DNA of 64,000 bases from positions 1 to 64,000 of the forward strand of contig JAFEDJ010000005.1 in assembly GCA_018241685.1 (NCBI GenBank), given 5' to 3'. The notes under the pieces are model-generated. The model made no database searches and was not told where the DNA came from. It was given only the letters and a program-made list of their open reading frames with translations. Source of the DNA: Pseudomonadota bacterium (GTDB lineage Bacteria; Pseudomonadota; Gammaproteobacteria; Burkholderiales; Rhodocyclaceae). This document shows, one piece after another, positions 9,025 through 16,634 of the stretch; position 1 is the first letter of the stretch, and each line of letters starts with the position of its first letter. The translations under genes were made by a program, and so were the position numbers.

Positions 9025-9060
9025 TCGTCGACGAGCCGGTGCTCACCGGCTCGTCGACGA
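9025..9060. terminator. Perfect 16-bp stem-loop after ssuD copy 2
   Basis: TCGTCGACGAGCCGGT (9025-9040) and ACCGGCTCGTCGACGA (9045-9060) are exact reverse complements with a four-base loop. It lies 20 bases after the stop of the minus-strand ssuD copy and about 100 bases before the start of the minus-strand amidohydrolase gene. There is no T-run, so it may act as a processing or stabilising structure, or a partial terminator, between the two genes. Confidence 0.5.
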
Positions 9061-9079
9061 CCGCTACGTGGGAGGCGCT

Positions 9080-10234
9080 TCAGGCTGCGCGGGCGTTCTC
9101 CGGCGAAGCGGCAGGGCGCCGGCTGATGCCCTCGAACGGACCACCGGTCACCGCCTCCGCGGCCTGTGCCAGATGGGCCTTGCCGGGCAACAGCGGGAAG
9201 ACGAGCTCGGCGAAGCGATAGGCTTCTTCCAGATGCGGATAGCCCGACAGCACGAAACTCTCGATCCCGAGATCCGCATATTCGAGCAGGCGCGCCGCCA
9301 CGGTCTGCGGATCGCCAACCAAGGCCGTACCTGCACCACCGCGCACCAGCCCGACGCCGGCCCACAGGTTGGGACTCACCTCGAGCTTGTCCCGGTTGCC
9401 GCCGTGCAGGGCCGTCATGCGCTGCTGGCCGACGGAATCATAGGCCGAGTAATCCTTCAAGCTGGCCGCGATGGTTTCGTCGTCCACATGGCTGATCAGC
9501 TGCTCGGCCGCCGCCCAGGCCTTCTCGTTGGTTTCCCGCACGATCACGTGCAGGCGCACACCGAACTTGACGGTCCGGCCATGCCTGGCCGCCTTGGCGC
9601 GGACGTCGGCGATCTTCTCGGCCACCGCTGCAGGCGGCTCGCCCCAGCTCAGGTAGGCGTCGACATGCTTGCCCGCCAGCTCGTGGGCGGCCGGTGACGA
9701 GCCGCCGAAATACACGGGCGGCGTGGGCTTCTGGACCGGCAGGAACTTCTGGCGGGCGTTCTCGACCTTGTGGTACTTGCCCTCGAAATCCACGGTTTCG
9801 CCGGACAGCAACTTGCGCCAGATGGTGAGGAATTCATCGGCCTCCTCGTAGCGCTGGTCGTGGTCGAGAAAGATGCCGTCGCCGGCCAGCTCGGCTGCAT
9901 TGCCGCCCGCCACCACGTTGATCATCAGGCGGCCATTGGTCGCCCGATCCAGGCTTGCGGCAATCCGCGCGGTGGTGGTCGGCAGGGCCGCCGCGGTCCG
10001 CACGGCGACCAGGAACTTCAGGCGCTCGGTCAGCGGGGCCAGCGTGGCTGCCGTGATCCACGGATCTTCGCAGCCGCTGCCGACCGGAATCAGGATGCCG
10101 TCGTAGCCGAGGTTGTCGGCCGCAACCGCCACCTGCTGCAGATATTTGTGGGTCACCGGGCGGGAGCCCTTTGTCGTGCCCAGATAGCGTGTGTCGCCGC
10201 CCGAAGGCAGGAACCAGAGAAAGTCGAGGCTCAA
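9080..10234 (-). CDS. ssuD: FMNH2-dependent alkanesulfonate monooxygenase, SsuD-like (copy 2)
   Basis: A 384-residue SsuD paralogue of the copy at 6021-7169. It starts [19 protein letters not shown] and has the same [41 protein letters not shown] and [22 protein letters not shown] blocks. The C-terminal third is nearly identical between copies, while the N-terminal half differs more. It would release sulfite from alkanesulfonates with FMNH2. It is divergent from ssuA at 10494, with a 259-base shared control region, so this copy is the one most directly linked to the SsuABC importer. The amidohydrolase copy 2 follows it. Confidence 0.9.
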   Translation of the reverse strand: MSLDFLWFLPSGGDTRYLGTTKGSRPVTHKYLQQVAVAADNLGYDGILIPVGSGCEDPWITAATLAPLTERLKFLVAVRTAAALPTTTARIAASLDRATNGRLMINVVAGGNAAELAGDGIFLDHDQRYEEADEFLTIWRKLLSGETVDFEGKYHKVENARQKFLPVQKPTPPVYFGGSSPAAHELAGKHVDAYLSWGEPPAAVAEKIADVRAKAARHGRTVKFGVRLHVIVRETNEKAWAAAEQLISHVDDETIAASLKDYSAYDSVGQQRMTALHGGNRDKLEVSPNLWAGVGLVRGGAGTALVGDPQTVAARLLEYADLGIESFVLSGYPHLEEAYRFAELVFPLLPGKAHLAQAAEAVTGGPFEGISRRPAASPENARAA

Positions 10235-10308
10235 GGTCGTACTCCAGGAAATAGGTCGTTGTCGGTGCTGCGCAGTGCCGCCAAGTTATCCGCGGCCCTA
10301 TTTCCGGG

Positions 10309-10405
10309 GAACCAATTTATTTTAATTAGCTTAGTCAGAACCGGATATAACAGGTTCTGACACGTCACAACTAAATCTAATAAGCTAATTCGGAAAAATT
10401 GGTTC
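10309..10405. promoter_or_regulatory. Long inverted repeat in the ssuD/ssuA divergent promoter
   Basis: GAACCAATTT (10309-10318) pairs with AAATTGGTTC (10396-10405), and AATTAGCTTA (10324-10333) pairs with TAAGCTAATT (10381-10390). Both share the same centre (about 10357). Together they make one 25-base arm repeated in inverse orientation with only the 5-base middle differing. Inside lies a further perfect repeat, GTCAGAACC (10334-10342) and GGTTCTGAC (10353-10361). The region is AT-rich and lies between two divergent sulfonate genes. Two mirrored copies of one operator, one per promoter, is the simplest reading. The binding protein could be the GntR/UTRA regulator at 13110-13874 or a CysB/Cbl-type protein; neither is shown. 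Confidence 0.6.
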
Positions 10406-10493
10406 GGATGCAATGAGGCCATCCCGATAATGAATGAAAGCCGAATCGCCATTGCCGGTGATTCTCCAATGGATTCATTTCGAGGACCGCACG

Positions 10494-11450
10494 ATGAACC
10501 GTTTCAAATCTGCCCGTCGTCACGCTCTGGGTCTCCTTCTGGGCCTGGGCCTGCTACCCGCCTTCCATGGCGCACAAGCCGCCGAACCCGAGGTGCTGCG
10601 CCTCGGCTACCAGAAATACGGCACCCTCGTGCTGCTCAAGGCCCAGGCTTCCCTGGAAAAGCGCCTGGCCCCGCTGGGCGTTTCCGTGAAATGGGTCGAA
10701 TTCCCCTCCGGCCCGGCTCTGCTCGAAGCCCTGAACGTCGGTGCCATCGATTTCGGCCAGGCCGGCGAAACCCCGCCGATCTTTGCGCAGGCGGCCGGCG
10801 CCAATCTCGTCTATGTGGGTAACGAACCGCCCGAACCCGCCGGCGAAGCCATCGTGGTGACGAAGGATTCTCCGCTCAAGACCGTTGCCGAACTGAAGGG
10901 CAAGAAGATTGCGCTCAACAAGGGCTCCAATGTCCATTACCTGCTGGTCAGGGTGCTCGAAAAAGCCGGGCTGCAATACAAGGACGTGGAAACCGTCTTT
11001 CTGCCCCCGGCCGACGCCCGTGCTGCCTTCGAGCGCGGCAGTGTCGATGCGTGGGTGATCTGGGATCCCTTCCTCGCCGCCGCCGAAAAGCAGATCGGTG
11101 CGCGGGTACTGGCCGACGGCAAGGGCGCGGTGAACAACCACGCCTTCTTCCTGGCTTCCCGCCCCTACGCCGAAAAGCACGGCCCGATCCTCACCGCACT
11201 ACTGGACGAACTGGCCAAGAGCGACCAGTGGGCCAGCCAGAACCGCAAGGAAGTCGCCCGCCAGATTGCCCCCCTGCTCGGCCTGGACCTGGCCACCACC
11301 GAACTTGCCGTCAATCGCCAGAACTTCGGCGTCAAACCGATCAGCGATACGGTCGCCGCCGAACAGCAGCGCATTGCCGACACCTTCCATCAGCTGAAGC
11401 TGATTCCCAAGCCCGTCCTGGTGAAGGACGCGCTGCTGCCCAAGCGCTGA
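10494..11450 (+). CDS. ssuA: Aliphatic sulfonate ABC transporter, periplasmic binding protein SsuA
   Basis: A 318-residue periplasmic solute-binding protein for alkanesulfonates. A clear signal peptide (MNRFKSARRHALGLLLGLG, cleaved near AHGAQA-like residues 26-30) is followed by LRLGYQKYGTLVLLKAQ, the SsuA start. FPSGPALLEALNVGAIDFG and a C-terminal NRQNFGVKPI stretch are also typical. I start at ATG 10494, which has GAGGA 8 bases upstream; an in-frame ATG at 10434 lacks one and would displace the signal peptide. It is the first gene of ssuA-ssuC-ssuB-gntR. It captures the sulfonates that the SsuD-like enzymes on both sides would cleave. Confidence 0.92.
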   Translation: MNRFKSARRHALGLLLGLGLLPAFHGAQAAEPEVLRLGYQKYGTLVLLKAQASLEKRLAPLGVSVKWVEFPSGPALLEALNVGAIDFGQAGETPPIFAQAAGANLVYVGNEPPEPAGEAIVVTKDSPLKTVAELKGKKIALNKGSNVHYLLVRVLEKAGLQYKDVETVFLPPADARAAFERGSVDAWVIWDPFLAAAEKQIGARVLADGKGAVNNHAFFLASRPYAEKHGPILTALLDELAKSDQWASQNRKEVARQIAPLLGLDLATTELAVNRQNFGVKPISDTVAAEQQRIADTFHQLKLIPKPVLVKDALLPKR

Positions 11451-11475
11451 GGCGCACGGCCGCGGATCGACGATC

Positions 11476-12261
11476 ATGAGCACGCACACCGAAAACCGGC
11501 TCTTCAGCCGCGCCGCGCCCTGGATCCTGCCCATCCTGCTGCTCGCCGCCTGGCAGACGGCGAGCAGCCTGGGATGGCTGTCCACCCGCATCCTGCCCGC
11601 ACCGTGGGATGTGTTGAAGGCCTTCGTCACGCTGGCAGAGTCGGGCGAGCTGTGGAACCACATGCGGATCAGCACCTTGCGGGCCCTGTCCGGCTTCGCG
11701 CTCGGCGGCGGCCTGGGCTTGCTGCTCGGGCTGCTCACCGGCAGCCTGCGCAGCGCCGAAACGCTGCTCGACTCCACCTTGCAGATGGTCCGCAACATTC
11801 CGCCGCTGGCATTGATCCCGCTGGTGATCCTGTGGTTCGGCATCGACGAGGCGGCCAAGCTGTTCCTGGTTTCCCTGGGCGTGTTCTTCCCGATCTACAC
11901 CAACACCTTCCACGGCATCCACTCGGTGGACAAGGGGCTCATCGAGATGGGGCGCAGCTACGGCCTGTCCCGCTGGCAGCTGTATCGGGAGGTCATCCTG
12001 CCCGGCGCCCTCCCGTCGATCCTGGTCGGTGTGCGCTTTTCCCTCGGCTTCATGTGGGTGATCCTGATCGTCGCCGAAACCATCTCGGCCCAGTCCGGCA
12101 TCGGCTACATGACGATGAATGCCCGCGAGTTCCTGCAGACCGACGTGGTGCTGGTCGGCATCCTGCTCTACGCCCTGCTCGGCAAGCTCGCCGACATGCT
12201 CGCCCGCGGGCTGGAACGCACCAGCCTGCGCTGGCACCCCCGCTATCAGCCCCAACACTGA
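11476..12261 (+). CDS. ssuC: Aliphatic sulfonate ABC transporter permease SsuC
   Basis: A 261-residue inner-membrane permease of the BPD_transp_1 family with about six membrane segments. The first spans residues 13-33 (PWILPILLLAAWQTASSL). The cytoplasmic EAA loop that contacts the ATPase is visible near residues 153-175 (EMGRSYGLSRWQLYREVILPGALP). Length and sequence match SsuC. It starts 25 bases after the ssuA stop and ends just before ssuB, so the three form one import unit. Confidence 0.92.
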   Translation: MSTHTENRLFSRAAPWILPILLLAAWQTASSLGWLSTRILPAPWDVLKAFVTLAESGELWNHMRISTLRALSGFALGGGLGLLLGLLTGSLRSAETLLDSTLQMVRNIPPLALIPLVILWFGIDEAAKLFLVSLGVFFPIYTNTFHGIHSVDKGLIEMGRSYGLSRWQLYREVILPGALPSILVGVRFSLGFMWVILIVAETISAQSGIGYMTMNAREFLQTDVVLVGILLYALLGKLADMLARGLERTSLRWHPRYQPQH

Positions 12262-12270
12262 GTGAGCGCC

Positions 12271-13110
12271 ATGACCTCTCAAACCCCGACACCTCCCACC
12301 TTGAAGGCGGTTTCCCACAAGGGCGGCCAGTCCGTCGCCATCCGCGGCCTGGAAAAGACCTATGGCGCGCGCAAGGTGCTGCAACACCTCGATCTGAGCA
12401 TCGCCGCCGGCGAGTTCGTGGCCATCGTCGGCCGCAGCGGCTGCGGCAAGAGCACGCTGCTACGCATCCTCTCCGGCCTGGAATCGCCCACCGCCGGCAG
12501 CGTGAGCCTGAACGACGACAAGGCCAATGCCCATGGCGACGTGCGCTTCATGTTCCAGGAGCCCCGGCTGCTGCCGTGGAAATCGGTCATCGCCAACGTG
12601 GCCCTCGGACTCGACAGGCACGCCCGCCCCCAGGCAGAAGAAGCCCTGCGCCACGTCGGCCTTGGAGAACGTGCCGGCGACTGGCCGTCCTCCTTGTCCG
12701 GCGGCCAGAAACAGCGGGTGGCGCTGGCCCGCGCCCTGGTCCATGAACCCTCGCTGCTCCTGCTCGACGAGCCCCTCGGGGCCCTCGACGCATTGACGCG
12801 CATCGAGATGCAACGCCTCATCGAATCCCTGTGGCAACGCCAGCGCTTCACTGCCGTGCTGGTCACCCACGACGTGGCCGAAGCCGTGGCGCTGGCCGAC
12901 CGGGTCATCCTGCTCGAGGACGGCCGGGTCGCCCTGGACGAGCGGATCGACCTGCCTCGCCCCCGCCACCGGGGCGACCCGGCCTTCGCGGCGCAGGAAG
13001 AACGCATCCTCGAGCGGGTACTCGGTTCGGACTCACCGCAGCAGGACGCCGCCAGCGGACACGCCGACGCGACCGAGCCCCCCAAACGCCACCTGAGCAG
13101 GGTTGCCTGA
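12271..13110 (+). CDS. ssuB: Aliphatic sulfonate ABC transporter ATPase SsuB
   Basis: A 279-residue ABC ATPase. Walker [13 protein letters not shown] lies near residue 54, the Q-loop [10 protein letters not shown] near 93, the signature [15 protein letters not shown] near 142, Walker [13 protein letters not shown] near 162 and the switch histidine in LVTHDVAEA near 200. The C-terminal extension after residue 240 is typical of SsuB. ATG 12271 is used; a GTG at 12262 directly behind the ssuC stop would add three residues. Its stop TGA shares one base with the start of the GntR gene (TGATG), so translation is probably coupled. Confidence 0.92.
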   Translation: MTSQTPTPPTLKAVSHKGGQSVAIRGLEKTYGARKVLQHLDLSIAAGEFVAIVGRSGCGKSTLLRILSGLESPTAGSVSLNDDKANAHGDVRFMFQEPRLLPWKSVIANVALGLDRHARPQAEEALRHVGLGERAGDWPSSLSGGQKQRVALARALVHEPSLLLLDEPLGALDALTRIEMQRLIESLWQRQRFTAVLVTHDVAEAVALADRVILLEDGRVALDERIDLPRPRHRGDPAFAAQEERILERVLGSDSPQQDAASGHADATEPPKRHLSRVA

Positions 13111-13874
13111 TGAACGGATCCGCACTGAATCCCCGCACACCGCTCGCTCCGCCCGTACCGCTCTACGAACAGGTTCGCGAAAGCGTACGCGGCGACATCC
13201 TCAACGGCACGCTGCAGCACCACGCCCGCATCCCGTCCGAAAAGGAGTTGATGACCCTCTTCGGCGTGAGCCGGATCACCGTCCGCCAAGCGCTGGGCGA
13301 CCTGGAGCGAGACGGCATGATCTTCCGCATTCCGGGCAAGGGCTCCTATGTCGCCAAGCCCGAGGAGAAGGCGACCCAGGAACTGGCCCGCCTGCAGGGC
13401 TTCGCCGAAGCCATGGCGGAACAAGGCTACTCGGCGCGCAACCGGGTCGTGGGCCTGGCCAACCTGCCGGCCGACGCACACATTGCCGAGCGCCTGCGCA
13501 TCCCCGTCGGCGCCCCCGTCACCGAGATCCGCCGCGTGCGCTACCTGGACGACAAGCCGATCTCCTTCGACATCACCTACGTCAGGGAAGAGCTCGGCCG
13601 CAGCCTGGCCCGCGAGGACCTCGCCGGCCGCGACCTGTTCCTGATCCTGGAAAAGGACTACGGCCTCCCCCTCGGCCATGCGGACCAGTCCATCCAGGCG
13701 CTGATCGCCGACGACACGCTGGCGGCCTATCTGGACGTGCAAACGGGCTCGCCGGTCCTGCACATCGAACGGCTGGCGTTCACGCGGGACGGAACGCCTA
13801 TCGAATTCGACTATGTGTATTACCGCGGCGATGCCTTCCGCTACCGGCTCCGTATCGACCGGGAACGGCGCTAG
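13110..13874 (+). CDS. GntR-family regulator with UTRA effector domain
   Basis: A 254-residue HutC-type regulator. The winged helix spans residues 14-80 (YEQVRESVRGDILNG, ELMTLFGVSRITVRQALGDLERDGMI). A UTRA ligand domain follows from about 100 to 250 (VGAPVTEIRRVRYLDDKPISFD, FDYVYYRGDAFRYR). It starts at ATG 13110, one base inside the ssuB stop. The most likely targets are the divergent ssu promoters at 10235-10493 and perhaps its own operon. UTRA domains bind small acids, sugars or amines, so a sulfonate or its product as effector is an inference. The gene ends four bases into the converging Hsp70-like gene. Confidence 0.85.
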   Translation: MNGSALNPRTPLAPPVPLYEQVRESVRGDILNGTLQHHARIPSEKELMTLFGVSRITVRQALGDLERDGMIFRIPGKGSYVAKPEEKATQELARLQGFAEAMAEQGYSARNRVVGLANLPADAHIAERLRIPVGAPVTEIRRVRYLDDKPISFDITYVREELGRSLAREDLAGRDLFLILEKDYGLPLGHADQSIQALIADDTLAAYLDVQTGSPVLHIERLAFTRDGTPIEFDYVYYRGDAFRYRLRIDRERR

Positions 13875-16624
13875 ATCAGACGCAGCCCCGCCGGCAAGGC
13901 CTCGCCGAAACTGAGGCGACTTTCGGCCTCGTCCAGCCGGACGACTTCCCGCAGCATCGTGATCCAGCCCTGGGGCGCACGGATCGCGGTGAGGCGGCGG
14001 ATCACCTCTTCGCGCAACGCGTCGGGCAGATCCCGACTGCGGTCGCCGGTCAGGCGGGCGATCTGCGCGGCCGCAAAGCCGGCTGCCGGCAGTGCCTTCC
14101 AGTCGAGAGCCAGCACGGCCGCCAGCCACTCGGCACCAATCTCGGGGGGCACGACCTGGTGCGCGCTGCCGTACAGCGACGCGCGCGCGCCGACGCGGCC
14201 GAGCGCCCAACATGCCTGCGCCCTTTCGGCCGGGCGCTGCAGGCGCTCCACCAGCCATTTGCCGACCTCGATGCGGTGCATTACCGACACGCCCTCCAGC
14301 ACCGCGGCCAGCCGCAGCATGTCATCGTAGCTGGCTTGCAGCGGCGCACGGGCGCGCCCTTCGGCGGCGGGCTCCAGATGGCCGGCCAGCACCTCCAGCA
14401 CCTGCAGTTGCGCGGCTTCGGGAAGGCCTCCCGCCACGCGGCGCCACAAGGTCCACCAGGCGCTCCAGTTGCGGCCCTCGTTGGCATATTGGATGCCTTC
14501 CCCAAACAGCGCCCACAGCCGTTCGATACGCCACTCGTCGAGGGCCGCGCCGAGCCCCGGGCGCAGGCAGTAGCCGGCCAGGTTCAACCACACCCGCTCG
14601 TGCTCTGCAGAACGGCGCCGGCGCCGGGCCCGCTCGAGGAGGGCGTCGAAGAGCGGGCGCAGCAGCGCCGTGTCCCACTCGTCCCGCGGGCCGAGCAGCT
14701 GTTCGAGGCGGGTACGCAGCTGGCGCCCCCCTTTTGGGTCTACGTCCTTGCCCTGGCTGCCGAAGACCCCGTCGATGAGCCCGATGGCCTCGACAAGACC
14801 GGGAGCAGCCGGCGGCGGGACTTCGGCGGCCTCGCCGCGCAACGCAAAATCCAGCTTCCAGCGGGGGCGGTCCTCGCCGGTGCCGACACAGTTCATCTCC
14901 AGGGTGCCGACTTCCGTCATCGTGGCGCTCAGGCTCACGACCACGCTGCTGCGGCCACCATGCGATGCAGGCAGCAATGCGGCGACAGGCGGCAGGTGAA
15001 TGAAATCCGCCTGATCCGGATCGACCAGATCGCCGGCCTGCCAGGGACTGTCACCACTGGTCGAGACAAGGTGGAAACGCACCGGCCGGCCCAGTTGCAG
15101 CGCAAAGCGGCGCTCCGGCAATACCACTTCGCTGCAGGATTCCGTGCCCCGCGGCAGCACGCAGATCGCGCTCCGCCGCCCGTCCTCCTCCAGCACCAGG
15201 AAATAGCTGCGCGCCGAGCCGCCGCCGATCGCCGGGCCCAGGCCAGCGCGCGCCTCCCGCACCAGGGCGAAGGCGACAGCACCGCGCGCGACGGCCACAT
15301 CGGGGGCGTCGTTGTGCAGCACGCGCGGCGCACTGCCACGCCAGGCGGTAAGCACGTCCACCAGCCGCCGGCTCAGGGCATCTGCGCGGAACACACCGCC
15401 ATTGAGCAATACGGTATCCGGCACCGCGAGCCCACCGGCGGGCGGCGCGTCGGGCCCCAGGGCCTCTCTCGCCGCACTCGCATGGCGCTGCAGGAAGGCC
15501 GCCAGATGACGAGTGATCGCCGGATCGGCCGGATAAGGCAGGCCGAACTCGACGATCGCCGCCCGGCGCCGCTGCGGCGTTTCATCAGAGCCGCCGACGG
15601 GCAGAAAGCCATCGACGACCAGCGCCTCGACCTCGGCACGGGTCAGCACGACGGAGCGCGCCGCGCCGATCAACCGGGCGCCCTCGCCAAGCAAGGTCAC
15701 GCTGAGCTGCTCCGGCCCGTCGGCCGCCAGCAACTGTTCCTTGGCCATCCGGCAGCGCTGCACCAGCTGCGCAAAACGCGCCGCCGACAGGCGCTCGGTG
15801 CTCCCTAGGCGGCGCTCGGCAAGATGGGCGAGCGCCATGTCCATGTTGTCGCCGCCGAGCATCAGATGGTCGCCGACGCCGATGCGGGTCAGGCGCGGTA
15901 CGCCGCCCTCACCCGCCTCCACCTGGACCAGGGTGAGGTCGGTGGTGCCGCCGCCTACGTCGCAGACCAGCACCAGACGCGACCCGGCGAGTTCGCTGGC
16001 GAGCTGTTCGCGGTGGCGGAACAGCCAGTCATGAAAAGCCGCCTGGGGCTCTTCGACGAGGCGCAATTGCGGCAGGCCGGCCAGCCGCGCAGCCTCCACG
16101 GTGAAGGCGCGGGCGCCTTCGTCGAAGGATGCCGGCACCGTGAGCACGATGTCCTGGGCCGCCAGCGGGGCATCCGGAAAACGCGCATCCCAGGCGGCGC
16201 GCACATGGGCGAGGTAGCTGGCGCTGGCGGCCACCGGCGATACGCGGGGCACATCATCAGCGGCCCCCCACGGCAGGATGGGCGCGCTGCGGTCAACGCC
16301 CGCATGGGACAGCCAGCTCTTGGCACTGGCCACCAGACGCCCCGGCACCTGGGCACCCAGATCGCGGGCGTAACTACCGATGATCGCCGGCGGGCCTTCA
16401 TCCCCGTTCGACGCCGCCTGCCACGGCAGGCTCAACGAAGCCGTATCCAGCTCGCCAGGCGCCGGGTGGTAGCGCAGCGAAGGCAGCAGCGGCCGGGCCG
16501 CAACCTCGCCGCGGCCGACCAACTGCTCGATGGCCAGCAACTCGATGCGCGCATCGCCCGGCGCCGCGTAGGCGACGACCGTGTTGCTGGTGCCGAGGTC
16601 GATGCCTACGGTGTAGCGGCTCAC
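13871..16624 (-). CDS. Hsp70-like protein with long C-terminal extension (DUF3731 type)
   Basis: A 917-residue Hsp70-related protein. The N-terminal ATPase half has VGIDLGTSNTVVAY (phosphate 1 loop), CDVGGGTTDLTLVQV (phosphate 2 loop) and LLNGGVFRADAL (adenosine region). The C-terminal half, about residues 560-917, is helical and unlike the DnaK peptide-binding domain; it resembles the DUF3731 extension found in this family. I start at GTG 16624, ten bases after the stop of the preceding Hsp70-like gene, with GGGAAG just upstream. Upstream in-frame sequence is antisense to that gene. No DnaJ or GrpE gene is near. Client proteins and function are unknown. Confidence 0.85.
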   Translation of the reverse strand: MSRYTVGIDLGTSNTVVAYAAPGDARIELLAIEQLVGRGEVAARPLLPSLRYHPAPGELDTASLSLPWQAASNGDEGPPAIIGSYARDLGAQVPGRLVASAKSWLSHAGVDRSAPILPWGAADDVPRVSPVAASASYLAHVRAAWDARFPDAPLAAQDIVLTVPASFDEGARAFTVEAARLAGLPQLRLVEEPQAAFHDWLFRHREQLASELAGSRLVLVCDVGGGTTDLTLVQVEAGEGGVPRLTRIGVGDHLMLGGDNMDMALAHLAERRLGSTERLSAARFAQLVQRCRMAKEQLLAADGPEQLSVTLLGEGARLIGAARSVVLTRAEVEALVVDGFLPVGGSDETPQRRRAAIVEFGLPYPADPAITRHLAAFLQRHASAAREALGPDAPPAGGLAVPDTVLLNGGVFRADALSRRLVDVLTAWRGSAPRVLHNDAPDVAVARGAVAFALVREARAGLGPAIGGGSARSYFLVLEEDGRRSAICVLPRGTESCSEVVLPERRFALQLGRPVRFHLVSTSGDSPWQAGDLVDPDQADFIHLPPVAALLPASHGGRSSVVVSLSATMTEVGTLEMNCVGTGEDRPRWKLDFALRGEAAEVPPPAAPGLVEAIGLIDGVFGSQGKDVDPKGGRQLRTRLEQLLGPRDEWDTALLRPLFDALLERARRRRRSAEHERVWLNLAGYCLRPGLGAALDEWRIERLWALFGEGIQYANEGRNWSAWWTLWRRVAGGLPEAAQLQVLEVLAGHLEPAAEGRARAPLQASYDDMLRLAAVLEGVSVMHRIEVGKWLVERLQRPAERAQACWALGRVGARASLYGSAHQVVPPEIGAEWLAAVLALDWKALPAAGFAAAQIARLTGDRSRDLPDALREEVIRRLTAIRAPQGWITMLREVVRLDEAESRLSFGEALPAGLRLI

Positions 16625-16634
16625 GACTTCCCGC

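Noticed and set aside
10309..10405. A miniature transposable element bounded by the 25-base inverted repeats
   Set aside because: No target-site duplication flanks the arms, and the position between two divergent sulfonate genes suits an operator better.
10400..10420. Sigma-54 promoter for ssuA
   Set aside because: A GG and a GC doublet are spaced correctly at 10406 and 10418, but the remaining bases do not match the consensus.
13103..15808. A 901-codon open frame on the plus strand opposite the GntR end and the 917-residue Hsp70-like gene
   Set aside because: It is antisense to a clearly recognisable ATPase and reads as low-complexity Arg/Gly/Pro/His sequence, as expected from the third codon positions of a GC-rich gene.
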